Assembly (NCBI GenBank): GCA_003117195.1
Contig: BDSI01000054.1
Span: 558,001 to 622,000, forward strand
Direction: 5' to 3'
From: Eudorina sp. 2006-703-Eu-15
Lineage: Eukaryota > Chlorophyta > Chlorophyceae > Chlamydomonadales > Volvocaceae
DNA: 64,000 nucleotides
Shown here: one piece after another, positions 13,501 through 26,891 of the stretch
How positions within the stretch are numbered: the stretch's first letter is position 1
Layout of the letters: each line of letters opens with the position of its first letter
Translations under genes and position numbers: made by a program
The notes under the pieces: generated by a model
Databases searched by the model: none
What the model was told of the DNA's origin: nothing
Seen by the model: only the letters and a program-made list of their open reading frames with translations

Positions 13501-16500
13501 ACAGTCGCACACAGGGTCGTCGGGGCAGAGGGGCGTTGTCTGCGTCCTGTGCTCGGGGCTCGTTGGGCCGGACGGCTGGGGTGTTGTCGTGTGGCCGTGT
13601 CCATTCCCAGACCGCGTGTGGCGTTGGCTGCCTCCGATGTCTCGTGCTACGCAACGCGCAACCTGCATCGGCGCTTCCGCAACGTCATACATACACGAAT
13701 CGTCGCCACCTCCCTGACCCCCCAGCCAGCCAGCGCTATTTATTACTCCTTTGCCTTCCCATTCACTTTTACCCTACCTCCCTACCTCCCTGCCTTTGCT
13801 TTCATCCTGCCTCCCTACCTCCCCTACCTCCCTACGACCTCTAGGCTGCACCGAGGTCGTTCTGGACGCGCTGCACTGCGGCGACGAAGCGCGGCTGGTT
13901 TCGGAGCTGCTCCGCGGCGGTGACGCCGAGGCCGCCGCGGCGGCGCTGCTGGCCGCGCTGCCCGCCTCGCTGCACCGCAAGGACATCTACCTGCAGGCCG
14001 CCGGCCAGGCGCTGTGCCTGCGGCCCGGCACGGTGCCGCGCCACGCCAGCTGGGCGGGGCTGGGCATCCGGCGGGGCGGTCTGCGGGTGGCGAAGCCGGA
14101 GCTGCTGGGGGCGGAGTCGCTGGTGATGCACCTGGATGCGGCAGGTGGGCGGCGAGGGTGCGGGGCGGCGGGTGCGGCAGTTTGTCAAGTGCCGTACGTG
14201 GTCGCGGCGTTGGGCGATACCACCAGAGCGAGCCGAAACACGTTTACAGGAGCTGGTGTTTTGTTGTTTTTGTTCTTGTGGCGTTCTTGTGGCGATAAGG
14301 TGAGAAGAACACCACGCATGCTGTGTGTCGTGTGCCTGTGGGATCAGGTGTTACGCCGGTGGGCGAATCTGCGATTCGATGTAACTGGAGTCTAGGTCTG
14401 CCCGGAAGCAGGTGGTGGCTTGAATGTGAACTTCGCCGCTTGTGAGTGAGTGTGCAATCTGTGACGGTGCGGCCTTGCTTGCTGACGCTGGCCCCGGGCC
14501 ATGGTGTGTCTGTGCTGTCCCCTCTGGGCACTTCCACGCAACCGGTGACACGCAGACATGGAGAGCTGCGTACGGATGCGTGTGTACGGCAAGCATCTGG
14601 CTGACCCAGGGGTCACCTTCCTGGCCCGCCTAGCCGGCCTGGCGCTGGAGGTCAAGATCACTCCGGTCGACGGCGCTGCCGCCGCCGCCGCCGCCAGCTT
14701 CCAAGCACCGAGCAGCAGCTTCAACGGCCCCGTCTCAGAAAGCCCTGGAGGCGGCAGCGCCACTCCTTTGAGCCCCTCGCGCTGCCCGTCGCCATCCCCG
14801 TCGCCGTCCCCGCCGCCGCACGCCGCGGCGCGGACGGGCCACGCCGCGGACAGCGCTGCCGTGTCGTACGACGTCTTCGACGTCGAGGTACAGCTGCCGT
14901 ACAACGCGCCGCCGCAGGGGCTGCTGATCCTGGAGCCCCGGGCGGGCGTGTTGCTGGGCGGCTGGGCGCCGGTGCTGCTGCTGGAGGACGCCGGGGCGGC
15001 GGCGGAGGTGGAGGCGGCGTTGCAGCGCATGGATGCCGGCCAGGCGCGCCGCCTGGCCACCAGCCTCGGCGTTTTCGTCGACCACGCGGAGCGCTGCGCG
15101 GCGGTGGTGGAGGCGCGCGAGCGCGAGGCGGGCATGTGGCGCCGGAAGCAGCACCACCAGCACCCGCAGCAGCGATCCTCGGCGATGGCGCGGGCTGGCC
15201 AGGAGGAGATGGACGCGGCGAGTGGGGAGCTGGAGCCGGAGGAGAAGGAGGAGGAGGAGGAGGGGGCCCTTACGGGTGATGACCTGGACGAGGAATTGGA
15301 GGAGGAAGACCCGGTGGACGAGTTGGACGAGGACGAGATGGGCGAGGGGTGAGTGGACAGCGCTCTCCGAACTGTGGTACTCGGAGGATCATGTGTGGGA
15401 TGTGACCGACCGACCGACGGGCTGGGCCCCAGCCGGGTTGGCCGCCAGGGTGGGATGCGCGGCGAAAAGCGCGTAGGACCTACGAACGCGTGCGCCAGAC
15501 CGGAGACGCGGGAGATCAAAGCGTGTGAGAGCAGAGGGACCCAGACCCCAACGGCTGGTCTTAAGAAACTGTAGATTCTGGATTGCCCAGACGTCTGCGG
15601 GGCATACGTTGATGACGCCGGGTGGGAAGGACCCCACCTCTACTCCGCAACGATCGCAACGCCTGGCCCTGCCCTCCTCCTGACCTGACCTGACCTGACC
15701 TGACCTGTTGGGCTGTCGCTGAGCCGCCGTGCCCCTCCCTCCGGATGCCTACTGCTGCGGCGCGCTCCCGTTGGCAGGGCCGCCTCCCGCGCCGCCGCCG
15801 AGTCGCCGCCCTGCTGGGCCGAGATCTTCGGGTCCGCGCATCGCCGGGTGGTGCGCATGGGGCAGACGCTGCTGGCCTACTCGGCCCTCAGGTAAGGGGC
15901 GGGGGCGGGGGGAGCATCTAAGGGTCCGGCAACGTGGCACCAGCTAGGGTCCAGCAACGTGGCACGGCGTGTTGCATGGAATTGTGTGACGTGGCACCGT
16001 GTGTCGCGTGGCGCGGCGCGGTGGTCCTGGTTGCGTTCGATGGGCATCGCTCGGCGGTGCTGGAAGCGGCGGAGATGTGTCTCGTCTCCGGCTGCGCACC
16101 CACCCCACCCCACCCGGGGGGTCCGGACTTCGAGAAACCGGCTTCCTAGGGAACCGGGGCTTCCTGGACCTAATGCACACGTCCGTATGTCAGGTGGATC
16201 AGGGAGCTCCTTTCCAAGCCATATATACTGTACATTGCCATATATACTGTACATTACATTCACACTCGAAAATGTCTCGGGTCTCTCATCTAAACACTCG
16301 AAAATGTCAGAGACTTTACTTGGGACGGAGCTCGGGGGATTGTTGTTTCCATGGTTCGGCCTCCCCACCCATCCTTCTTGTACATGCATGACCTAGTGAT
16401 GGATGTACGGATCTTGTCGTACTGCGCAGGGGCTGCCCTCGCCTCATGTCGTACATTGGGTCCCAACTGGTGGAGATGGGCGAGGCGCTGGGCGCGCTGT

Positions 16501-18748
16501 CCGCAGCGTCGTACAACGGCTGCGAGCTGCTGGTCTGCGCCGCGCTGTCGGGGTGCGGCCCCGCGATCAGCATCGCTGCGGCCTGGGCGGCCCGGGGCGG
16601 CTCGGCCATCAACTGGCGGGCGCAAGGTAATGTTCAGGGGCAGGGAATGGGACACCGGCTGAGCCATCATAAGGCCCGACTGAGCCATCATAAGGCCCGA
16701 CTGAGCCATCATAAGGCCCGGCTGAGCAGCATATGGCCCAGCTGAGCCAGCATAAGGCCCAGCAAGGAGTTATCGCCTCCGCCATGCACTGTGTAAATGC
16801 TGCCTGTTCGGCGCTTCGGCCCCAGCTATCATCAAGCTTAGCCTTAACTCGCCTCCCTTTGGTGCCTTGCCGCGTGCCTCACCGGTGGGGGCCCCCCGCA
16901 GTGCCTGGCCATCCGGCCGGGGTCAACCTGCTGCACCTGGCAGCTTCCCTGCCGCTTCCCGTGGCCGTACATGCCCTGGGCGCGTTCTGGGCCCTCGCGG
17001 TCTCGGCAAGGCAGCCGCCCGCCGCCGCGGACTCGTTCGCGTCGGCGTGGTTCGCCGACGACGGCGACAACACCGGCGGCGGCGGCTTCGATGTGCCGTC
17101 GCTGCTCTTCCGCGCCGCCGCGGACGGCGCCGCGGAGGCCGCGGTCGCCGCCGCCGGTCACGGCGCCGCCGACGGCGCCGCCGTCGCTGACGCCGTCGAC
17201 GGTGCGCTGGCGGCCCTCCTCGCCGCCGACAATTTGGACCGGCTATGCGTTTTGCGGCTGGCGTCGTCGTACATCCGTCTGCACAACTACACGTCGCCGC
17301 TGGATAATGTGGAGCTGCCCTCCCTGGACGAGGCGGAGAGCTGCGCCGCGCTGAGCATGGAAAGCGGCGGCGGCAGCGGCGGCGTCGGCGCGCCCGCCGG
17401 CGCGGCGCCGCCAGCCGCGTCCTCCGCCGCCGGCGCGGACGGCGACGGCGCGGCCGTACAGGATCTCGAGGTGAGCGCAGTCCCGGCGCGGCGCAGCAGC
17501 CGTACCCGCGGCCTGGCTCGCGGCGGCGGCGCGGCGACGGCGCCGCCCGGCGGCGCCGCCGAGGACGGTGACGCCAACCCGGATCCAGATCGCAGCGGCC
17601 ACGGCAGCGTCGGCGGGCCGCCCGCCGAGTACGAGCCGCTGGCGGCGCTGGTCGCCTCCGGAGGCTGGTCCGCTGTCCTGGCGTCGACGGCGGGCGAGGA
17701 AGGCATCATAGGGGCACCGCCGCCGCCGCCAGCGCAGGTCCGCCCGCCGTCGCCGCCGCGCATGCGGGTCTTCGTGGCACCCAAGGCGCTGGCGCAGACG
17801 GCGGCGGCGGCGGCCGCCGCCGCCGGCCGCGGCTTCACCCGGGCTGGGCAGCTGGACAGCTCGTCGTGGCTCGCCGGTGGCGGCTCCGGCGCGGACGCGT
17901 CGTGTGTGCCGCCGAGCGGCACCACCGCCGGCACCGTCACGACGGCGCTGTTTGCCTCTGGCTCGATGCCTGTCTTTGGCAGCGGCACCGGCGCGACGCC
18001 GTACGGCTTGTCCATGGCGTCGTACTACAGTCAGCTTCCGGAGGCGGCGGCGGCGGCGGCGGCGACGCAGGCCGCCGGCAAGCCGGGCATGCCGATGGGA
18101 CCCCTGGACGACATGTTTAAGCCGCTGCCGGAGAGTCCATCTTCGGGCGGCGGCAGCGGCAGCGGTAGCGGCAGCGGCGCCGCCCTGCAGGACAACTTGA
18201 GCGGGGCGGCAAGTGCGCGGCTGCTGCGCGGCCGCGCAAGCCGCAGCGGCGGCTGGGGCGCCGGCTCCGATGCCGACGCCGCGGCAGCAGCCGTGGCGGC
18301 GGCGTCGCTGCCGTCAGGCATCGCCGACAGCCTGGTGCCAGAGGATGCTGGTGTACGGCACAGCGGCGTCGGGGCCAGACCCAGCGCGGTCTCTGCGTCG
18401 GGTCGCCAGCACGGCGAGGAGCTGGAGGGACGGGCTGCCGGCTCCGGCGCCGGCGCCGCCGGCGCCGCGGACGGCTTCGGCGGCGGCCATGCGGCGCCGC
18501 GCGCCTCGGCTGTCGTCCCCGTCAGGGGCGGCAGTGACGCCGGGGCTCTTGATCCGGGGTCCATGATGGTGGGCAGCGGCATGCAAGTGCACGTGCACAT
18601 GCACGGCGCCGATGCCGCGGGATCTGAACCGGGGTCGGAGAGCCTGAAGGGCCACATGCGTGGGCTGGCGCGCATGTTCAAGCGGCTGTTCAAGAAGGGC
18701 CCCGGGCCCGACCCGGGCGCTATGGGGCCGTCCTCATTTGTGGAGTGA
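7504..18748 (+). CDS. SBP-domain transcription factor, CRR1/SPL7/SPL1-like (10 exons, about 2540 aa)
   Basis: Exons: 7504-7636, 7916-8127, 8580-8749, 9255-12198, 12444-13356, 13845-14144, 14556-15348, 15778-15891, 16430-16626, 16902-18748; they sum to 2541 codons in frame. Exon 1 gives an acidic N-terminus and the motif LETWTLAGYSWDPVGLVA, like the W-D-P motif at the N-terminus of SPL1/SPL7-class proteins. The SBP domain (residues about 114-192) is split over exons 2-4. Its zinc ligands are intact (C114, C119, C136, H139; then C155, C158, H162, C174) and a basic tail KRIRRSRK follows, so DNA binding at GTAC cores in the nucleus is expected from the family. Exon 4 is almost all Ala/Gly/Gln low complexity. 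Residues about 1420-1475 hold LPDELPGDIRS and CLRPGC, matching the conserved C-terminal region of large plant SPLs; exons 9-10 add an ankyrin-like NLLHLAASLPLP stretch. CRR1 is a copper-response regulator; function here is inferred only. The start ATG and exon 1 are the least certain parts. Confidence 0.88.
15680..15707. repeat. TGACC pentamer repeat in SBP intron 7
   Basis: Five to six tandem TGACC units lie about 70 bases upstream of the acceptor of exon 8, in an otherwise ordinary intron. Confidence 0.9.
16659..16763. repeat. 21 bp minisatellite in SBP intron 9
   Basis: Five units of about 21 bases with core GAGCCATCATAAGGCCC; the first three are nearly identical and the last two diverge (CAGCATATGGCCC, CAGCATAAGGCCC). 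It sits just downstream of the donor at 16627. Confidence 0.9.
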
Positions 18749-19048
18749 AGGGGCGGGCGGGGCGGCGCAGTCTTGATCAACGTGCCCCGCAACGCCAATT
18801 GGCGTGTGGCGGGTATGAGGAAATCGTTGGCTCTCGGGATGGGACCGGATGGGACGGGACGGGACGGGATGGGATGGGGTAAAGGGCCCCCCCTCTACCG
18901 TGTGTCGGCCGTTGGCCCCCACAGGGTCAGGCGCACCATATTGTGGTAGTGGTCGTTGTACGGGATGGGAGTACATGTTCCTTGGGGCCGACCGGTGTGA
19001 CCTGGTTTGCCGAGCAGCGGGCTTGCTTCTGTGTGTATGTTTGATGTA

Positions 19049-19113
<65 letters not shown>

Positions 19114-19245
19114 AATGACAAACCCGCCCAGATGTGTGTGTGTGTGTGTGTTTAGAAATGCAACCCGCCCGCGTGTGTTCGTAGGCAGGCAGATTCGAAG
19201 GCAGGCAGAGCAGAGGCGCGTGACATGCAAGGGGCACAGCTGAGC
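19049..19245. repeat. Composite TG-linked interspersed repeat, fullest copy
   Basis: Order: (TG)n, then TTTAATGACAAACCCGCCCA, a second TG run, then TTTAGAAATGCAACCCGCCC, then a GGCAGGCAGA stretch and GTGACATGCAAGGGGCACAGC. The same blocks recur, alone or together, near 31701-31830, 37611-37640, 41506-41536, 41990-42030 (reversed), 46072-46100, 46918-47056, 53130-53325, 54064-54204, 57918-58022 and 60138-60190. The shared non-TG blocks show this is a dispersed element rather than chance microsatellites. No coding capacity is visible. Confidence 0.75.
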
Positions 19246-19318
19246 TCCGGTGTGTGTGGAACTGAGCCCCTGTGTATGTGCTTTTGTGCGCGGGCGCGGG
19301 CGCGGGCGCTTGGGTGGA

Positions 19319-19323
19319 TGTAA
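19319..19323 (+). other. Possible polyadenylation word TGTAA for the SBP gene
   Basis: First TGTAA on the + strand after the stop at 18748, about 570 bases downstream, a plausible 3' UTR length for this algal group, where TGTAA is the usual signal. Short motif, so weak evidence on its own. Confidence 0.3.
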
Positions 19324-20106
19324 TGGGAGGCGACGGTGATTTTGGTACCGACGGACGGACGGACGGACGAACAGCAGGAAGGAAGACCCGCACCAGAGCG
19401 GGCGTGAGGCTAACTCCAGATACCCCCAGAGCCGTCCCTGGAGGGATGATGTCGGGGACGGTTGCGTTGTGGAAGGGCGGAGATGCAGCGGCGGCGTCTC
19501 TGGCCTGTCGGAGTATGTGGGCACTGAACACTGCGGGACGGGACGGGACCTTGACGGACCTTATGGCGGGATCTAGATCTCAAGTCGGGGCGACGGCCTC
19601 GCTGTTACTGTCAGCAGAGTCACCGGCACCGATTCGCATGTACAGCTGCTGCTGAAGTTCGTCAACGGACTAATGGATACAGTCTCTAGGGTTCTGGTTG
19701 GTTTTCTACCGGATGAGGTGCAGCGCCCCCGTCCCCGTGCCTGTCCCCTTCCCCGTCCCCGTGCCCGTGCCCGTCCCCTTCCCCTTCCCTGGGGAGAGGG
19801 ACAGGAGGTTGTTCCCGGGTCCATGGCGTGCGGAGCCGCGTGGAGGCGGTGGAGGGGGAGGGAGGCCGATGAGACTGTTGTAGGCTGCAGATCGGCCAAC
19901 GACTGTAGCGGCTCTACGACACTCGGGGGCGCGCGGGGGCACACGGCGGTGCCCTCCACTGACCAGGTACCCGAGTATACGGTACTCGTCTTACATGCGT
20001 GTGTTTATATATGTAGAGGGAGCTGTCACGGCGGCAGTCAACTGCCCGGTGACGGTAGTACTGTCCAACCAAGGACTGACAACGCTGTCCCATGCATTTG
20101 CTTTCG

Positions 20107-20166
20107 CTGCTGCTGCTACTGCTGCTGCTACTGCTGCTGCTACTGCTGCTGCTGCTGCTGCTGCTC
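20107..20166. repeat. CTG/CTA trinucleotide repeat
   Basis: About 20 CTG triplets interrupted by a few CTA triplets. The poly-Leu open frame across it is a consequence of the repeat, not evidence of a gene. Confidence 0.9.
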
Positions 20167-20360
20167 TGTGTGTCTGTCAGTCTGTGGGACTTACATGGCC
20201 TCTGCCAACTCGCTGGCTACGACTCGCGGCCTCGGCGCGGCGCTGTCTCATCTGGCCGGGCGGGGATGCAGCGGGGCGGAGGCGGGGGGACATTGAGGAG
20301 GTGGAGGATGTTGCTGTGGTGGGGGCATCTGGCTGCCTATGCTTGCCTGCCTGCCTGTCC

Positions 20361-20389
20361 TGTTGTTTTTGTTTTTGTTGTTGTTGTTG

Positions 20390-20420
<31 letters not shown>

Positions 20421-20451
20421 GGTGGTGGTGGTGGTGGTGGTGGTGGTGGTG
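20361..20451. repeat. GTT to GGT trinucleotide repeat
   Basis: A run of GTT/GTTTTT units passes directly into about 16 GGT triplets. Non-coding context. Confidence 0.9.
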
Positions 20452-20766
20452 ACGGAGGTTATTTGGTCTGCGTTGCGGTGCAGGGGCTGGACGTGCGGCC
20501 CTCACTGAGGGAGGGGAGGAGAGGGGAATGGGGCCGCTTGCGGCCTTCGCAGTCGAAGTGGCGCCACCCACGTGAGCGCTGGGATGGCTGGCCCTGCCCT
20601 GCCCCACGGCTCGCGCCACCCCAGCACGAGAGCATTGCGTCTACCAAGGCAGGAGGGGAGAGGCGTGTTGGTGGTGTTCGGAGGGGTAGGAAGAGAGAGC
20701 AAGTAAGCAGGCACGCGCACGTGACAACGCACACGCACGTGGTTCGGGCGGTTGTTACTCGCTGAG

Positions 20767-20830
20767 AACACACGTGGTCGGGTCCTTTTGTTGAACACAC
20801 GTGGTCGGGTCCTTTTGTTGAACGCACGTG
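20767..20830. repeat. 29 bp tandem duplication
   Basis: Two units of 29 bases, each containing ACACGTGGTCGGGTCC and TTTTGTTGAAC, plus the start of a third. Each unit carries an ACGTG core. Confidence 0.9.
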
Positions 20831-23800
20831 GGAGACAACCCGCTGAGGTTGCGTCACACGGGCAGCGAAGCGAGGTGGCAGCTTGGCCCGTACGGTGACC
20901 GCCTTTGGCGCCGTACTGTATACATTTCCCGTTATTATTACTTCCCGTCGGGGGTGTTCATTCCCGCAGCGCAAATCGGATCATCTGCGGGGAGCGGCTT
21001 CACGGCGAGCGGCGGCGGCCCACAGGGCGAGACGCGCGGTGCAGGCCTCCCTGGTTTGTGGCGGCTCGGTGAGCCTCTGGTGAGCCCGCGTGTGTACATG
21101 TGGGATGTCGGAGGCGGAGGCGGCGACGACGACGGCGCGGGACCCGGCTTTGCGTCGGCTTTTTGGGGCGGTGGCCCGTGTTGGGGCCGCCCGGGTCCCG
21201 CCGCCCGCCCGCTGTTGGGGCGGTGGCCCGTGTTGCCCTGTGATGCGCCCATGAGATGACATGGCTACCGGCGGCGCGGGGGGCGTTCTGGGGGGCTTAG
21301 GGTGGTGGCTGCGGCTGATGAGGCCGGTGTTCGTCCTCCTCGCGGCGCCCCCCTCGTCTGGGCGTGTCCGCTGTTGCCCCCGTCGACTGACTCACAACAA
21401 GTGCGTTTGGCGCAGAGCCTTTATCTGTCTGGCTGGCCCGTCTGGCTTGCGCTCCAGCCACACAACATCCGCGTGCAAATTGATTTTAAGTGCCGCATGA
21501 GGGATGACGCCGTGAATGGTGACTGCCCTCGGCGGGTCCTTGTGTGTGTGTGTGTATCCGGAAGTCTCTTTCCTCCGTATGTGTTCTCCGCGAGGAGACC
21601 CGGCTGGCTCGCGTGCTCGCGCTTGGTGCGCCTCTTGCTGAGCGACTCTCCCCCGGGAGGCGATGGGCGCCTCTGCTCGCCCGCTGTCGTGATGATCGGG
21701 TCGACCATCCTGCTGCACAGGGCACTGGGCGCTGGGGGCACTGGGTGCCGGCCTCCCGGGTGCGCGGATGTGATGGTCGGGTCGGTCTGAGGACGAGGTA
21801 TGAGATCTGAGGCGACGAAGGGAAAACTGTTCGGCTCCACCACCTCCCGCCACCACCACCATAACCACCACCACCACCAGGGAGTGCGGCGGCGCAATGC
21901 GGGATGCACCCAGCGATGACACTGGTTTGCTTGCTTGCTTGCTTGTCGACTCGCCTCATATTATTACTACATTATTAATTGGATAGCGCTTTGCCTAGGA
22001 GTATACCGGGGGCTGGCTTAGTGTTACGCGGCAGATGGGTGGAACCGCCTGCGGAAGGCGCCCCTCCACCGCATGTGTTCGATAATAGTACGGTACCGTA
22101 ATGTGATCCTAATCGGTGGTCGCGATCGGTGTGTTGGGTTGAGGCTCCCCTTGGAGCGAAGCAGTAGTGCGGTGCGGCACCGGGGCCCTGAGCCCCGGGG
22201 GCTGCGGATCGGCGGGCGGCGCGTCTCGAAGATGAGCGGACCTAAGCTGCAATCGACTAGTACCGTAATATATGTTTGCGTGGGAGATGTCGCAGACATG
22301 GGAGCCCCCGGTACAGGTTGTCTGGCCCGGGCGTGGATCGCAGGCAGCCCGCAGACGAAGATGCATTCCGCCTGTGTACGTTAGTTCCATTCGGGAGTGA
22401 CGCGTGGGCCGGGGGCCGCCCTCTAGGGCCTTACAGCTCGTAGCCATCTGTTGGCACGCAGCTAGTTACAAGGTACGGCACTCCCCGCGCCTCTCCCTCC
22501 CCCCTTCGGCGCCAAGACAAAAGACCAAACCAGCGGTAACCCTCCAAAGCGAGAGGCAGCCACCCCCGCAGGGAGGAACGTCCCAGGGAACTAGAGACTC
22601 GTCTTTGACAGCAGCTATACACAAAGCACGACAGCGGGGCAATGACACATGTACCATACGGCAAGTGTACGACACGGTACGACCGACCAACCACCGCCAC
22701 TGCCCCCTCAATCACCAGGCGGTGCATCACCGCTTCACCGGGGCCCATTCCCTGGAGGTTCCGGAGCGACCCAGACAGCTGTAGCAGAGGCGACGAGACG
22801 ATTCCCCCGCCCGCGTTCACACCCCGGACGAAAGGCCCGCCCCCCATGCCCCATCTCCCACACCCCACCTCCCGGACACACATCTCCCGGACCCACACCT
22901 AAAAAGACACGGCAACCCCCTCCAACGCGTCTCTCAGCAGATACTGCAAGGGCCCCATCCCGCGCCTAGCAAAACCACCTTTAGTAAAGAGGTGTGGTGT
23001 GGCGTGGCGTGGTGTGGCGGTTCCCACAGGCGGCGGTCGACTGCCCCCGAGGTGCCGTTCGGGCACTGCACCCGGCCCCGACACACCAACGCCGCCACCA
23101 CCGCCCTCAACTCGAGTCACCCGGCTTGAAAGCCCCCTCAGTCAGCCAGTTGGGGGAAAAGACGGCTTCCCTTGGACGCGGCTCCCCTCGTACGACACCT
23201 CCCTGGGCATTCCCTTCCTCGAACCCCACCACTAATACACGTGTGTCCAACCGCTCCAACCGCTCCAACGACACCCTCCGAGCGGCTCATTCCAGTGGAC
23301 TCATTCCAGTGGACACCCTCGTCACCAAAGCACCACAACACTGTTCGAAGTAGTTGCGCCAGTGCCTTTCGAACCCTCCCACACGTCCACAGACGACGAG
23401 CCCGTAGGTACGGAGTACGGGAACCGGATCCGCTTGCGGGCGCGGCAGCAGCCCGCGCCGCGACTCCCCCAACCCTAAACCACATGCAGCTAGACGACAA
23501 GTAAGGAATCTGCGACGCAACGACCGAAAAATGAAACATATGAGGTTGCGAAAAGGCAGCGGGGGCGCGCCGGGCCGCGGGCCCGCTGCCACGCAATCCG
23601 TACGGCAAAAGTGTGTCATCCGCTGCTCTTCCCGCCCACGACCTCATCGCCTTGCCATGACCAATAGAGGACATGTAGGGCAGCGCCGATCTGGTCAGTA
23701 AGCGCCCGGACATGGCGTGGCCCCCGGATGTCAACAAAAGAACAAAGGTGCTTTTGCAGAAAGTTGTGTTATTGCAGTGCAGCAGATCGTGTTTGGATGA

Positions 23801-25399
23801 TGATGAGGCTTCCGCGACAGAGGGGCCACACCTCTGCCCAGGTGGTGTGTTGCCGGACTGGTGGCATGTAGGTGGGTGATGCAGCGACATCAATTATAAC
23901 CGCCAACCATCAACCATCACAACGACCATCCGTCATCCATTGTACATTATGGCCAAACGGCAAGCAAGTAGGCGATCGAACCAAACTGACTTATTATTCT
24001 TCATTTTCCCTTCTTCCTTCTTCTTTCCTTCCTGGTCCACGTTGCTCCACGAGAAACCAACTGCAACGGTGCTTGAGCACCCATGCGCCGACGAAAATAC
24101 GGGTGTACGGCGACGTACGACCTCATACATATCGCGCCGCGGCCATCCAATGGCGGCAGAAGAGGCCCGGCAGACCGGACTTGACTTGTACGGCACACGG
24201 GGTTCCCGTGGTGCCGTACCAGCGGCGCCCTCCAGGGCGCGGCTACCGGGGGGATTGGCACATGACAGCCTCGGCGTGTACATATACACAAACACAAACA
24301 CGGGAGATAGACAATACACAAGGACAAGAACATAAACATGAACATCAGCACGAAGACGCGGTGTGTGTTGGTACGAGAGAACGAGACCGTTTCCGGGCCC
24401 GCTTCCGCGGCCCCGCACAGGTCCTGGCCGGCCACCGCAACCGGCGGGCAACCAGCCCTGCCGATGGAGCATCGCCTCATACCACATGCACACCCGCTTG
24501 AACCGGGGCCACTAAAACACTCTTTATTTTATCAATAGCAAGCTCATACCGTGACCTCCAAACCCATCAACGTTGGCAGGCGAGCGATTGCAGCATCGCT
24601 TGCGCCTCGACGACACTGTACGGCAGAGTTTTTCGGGGAACCCCCTGCGCCCCAACCTTGCGGCGCCGCCGTTGCTGCGGCGTCAGTGAACCGTCTCCTT
24701 TATTTTCATTATAATAATTATTATTATTCGGCGCAGCCGTTTCAGGAAAGAGCGACAAACTCGCAAAAACGTAAACGGACTGTGTAACAAACACGTAGAT
24801 TAGGGTAGCGGTCGTACCTTGAGTAGTCCGTACGGCACCGTACTTCTTCACCTTGAACATGTACGTACGACGACGAAAATTTGTGAGATGAATCAATCCT
24901 CCTCGTGCTGCCCCGCAGAGCATGTTGCGCAAGCACATACAGGTACGGTGAATCTTTCACCGTCGTACATCACCCGTACTACTGATTCCCGTACAAATTG
25001 GGGGCTGACGCTGCACATACAACGCAACCGATCGACCCTCCTCAGTTTACTGTGGCGCCCGTCAACAGATTATGGCGCAACATTGGAGGAGCATCCTCCT
25101 CCTACGAACCCGAAACGACCCACCCATCGCTGCCCCGCCGGAGGTGCGCCTCACGGAACGCCGTCTTCCCCACTCCGTGCAACACGAGCCAGGACGCTAG
25201 GGAGAGTGAGAGAGCAAGAGAGAGAAAGAGGTAGAGAACACCGAACAGAAAGCGCAGCGGCGGCCGCTTCTGTTGGCCGTACTGCCGTACCAACCAGACA
25301 GTGCTCCGCGCTGCTGACCGTCCCTCAGAATCTCATCTCCGATGGCCATTGGTGCGTCCGGATTCGTCCTGGCCCTCGCTATCTTCTCGTAACCCTTAC

Positions 25400-25492
25400 T
25401 CGCCCACCCTTCCACCCTCCCACCCACCCACCCACCCTCCCTCCCATCCGCCCACCCACCCTCCCTCCCACCCACCCTCCCACACGTTGGGC
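25400..25492. repeat. CCCACC/CCCTCC pyrimidine-rich repeat
   Basis: Irregular tandem CCCACC and CCCTCC units on the + strand. Simple sequence, no coding evidence. Confidence 0.85.
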
Positions 25493-26615
25493 ACCGATAT
25501 GCCCGGTGCATATCACGCCCGCCTGCCATGCCTGCCTGCACACACACGTCCTCGCAAGTCGTGTCTCTCGGTTTATTTTAACACACACACACTTTTTCTT
25601 ATGCAAACACGTCTTCTTACACACGCAGACAGGCACACACGCTCTTCGCGTTGTGATAACAATCAAGCACTCACAAACGGCCAGAACCGCCAACCGAATT
25701 GCGTTGGGTGCAGGAGCAGCGGATGCGTGGGGCGTGTGTGTGTATGTGTGGGTGTGTGTATGCGCCTTCAAACCCTTTATGCAATGCTGTGCGTGCCTCT
25801 GTGTGCGGAGAGGTGTGTTTCGGCCGTGGCAAAAGAAAACGCATTGGGACGCACAGTGTGTACGACTCGACAGTACGGCACAATCCTTCATCTCCCTCAG
25901 CTCCAACCCCGTCATGTCGCCGCCGCCAATGGGGCACGCCGTCACGACGGCTCCAGGGGCGCGCCGCCACGCGGCTGTACGACAGTCCAGTGGCTCAGCG
26001 CCGCGACAGGGATTTCACCAGATCAGTCAGAAAGGATGTCAACGACCAACGGTCATCTCAAGACTTCACAAGAAAGAAAAGAAATATTGTAGCCACGGCT
26101 GAAAAAATGCATCGCGGTACGACGCGGTACGATGCAAATTTCTGCCGTACTACCTGCACATATATTTGCAGCTCCCGAGCGATTTACAGTCCCGATTTTC
26201 TTGTGACTGTAAATCCTCACACGGGAAGGCAACAAGAAAGCAACTCTAAAGGATATGAAGAGACAGAATGTGATATAAGTATAAGTTCAGCAGTGTGCAG
26301 TGCCGTCACCTCGCATCCTCTTCCGGACACATTCCCTCGAGTTGATGATCCTGACTCGTGCGACATCGACATCGACATCGACACCGCCCGGCCCACGGCG
26401 CCGAATCCCGAGACACAATGAAACCAAACCGGCCGACACGGGACCCACGCGGCGGCCCGCGCGGGCGATGCCGCATGCCGCGCCCGCCCGCGTGGCACCG
26501 CCCTGCCGCCTCCCGCACCTACGGAACATCTCCCCGGCCAGACACGCGCCCTCGCCCCCCCCGACCCTCCCCCCCCCCGCGGTATCCCTCCCCGCCGTGC
26601 TTCCCCGTATGATGC

Positions 26616-26620
26616 TTACA
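26616..26620 (-). other. Possible polyadenylation word TGTAA for the kinase gene
   Basis: TTACA on the + strand reads TGTAA on the kinase strand, about 490 bases past the kinase stop. Spacing is plausible; the motif is too short to be decisive. Confidence 0.3.
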
Positions 26621-26891
26621 AGACCCGGTTGGTGGGGTGGCACATTGACGGCTGTGAACGATGAAGCCGGTGGGGGGCCGCGATCAAGACCTCGGCGGCA
26701 CGACCATCGCCTGGCGCCTTCGAAAACCGCTGCCAGTCGTACGTCGTCGTGTACTGCAGCTCGACAGCCGCAGCTGGTCGTACAACGTCGTGTACTGCAG
26801 CTTGAGCGCCCCTGCGTCTGCTGCCGCCCCACCAGTGCCGAGGCAGTTGCACCACAAGTACGACAATTACGACGGCGGCAGCTCGTAACAG

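Noticed and set aside
23138..23893. 251-codon - strand frame in the 18.7-27.1 kb spacer
   Set aside because: Slightly protein-like around MSGRLLTRSALPYMSS but no recognised family, no exon neighbours and atypical codon use.
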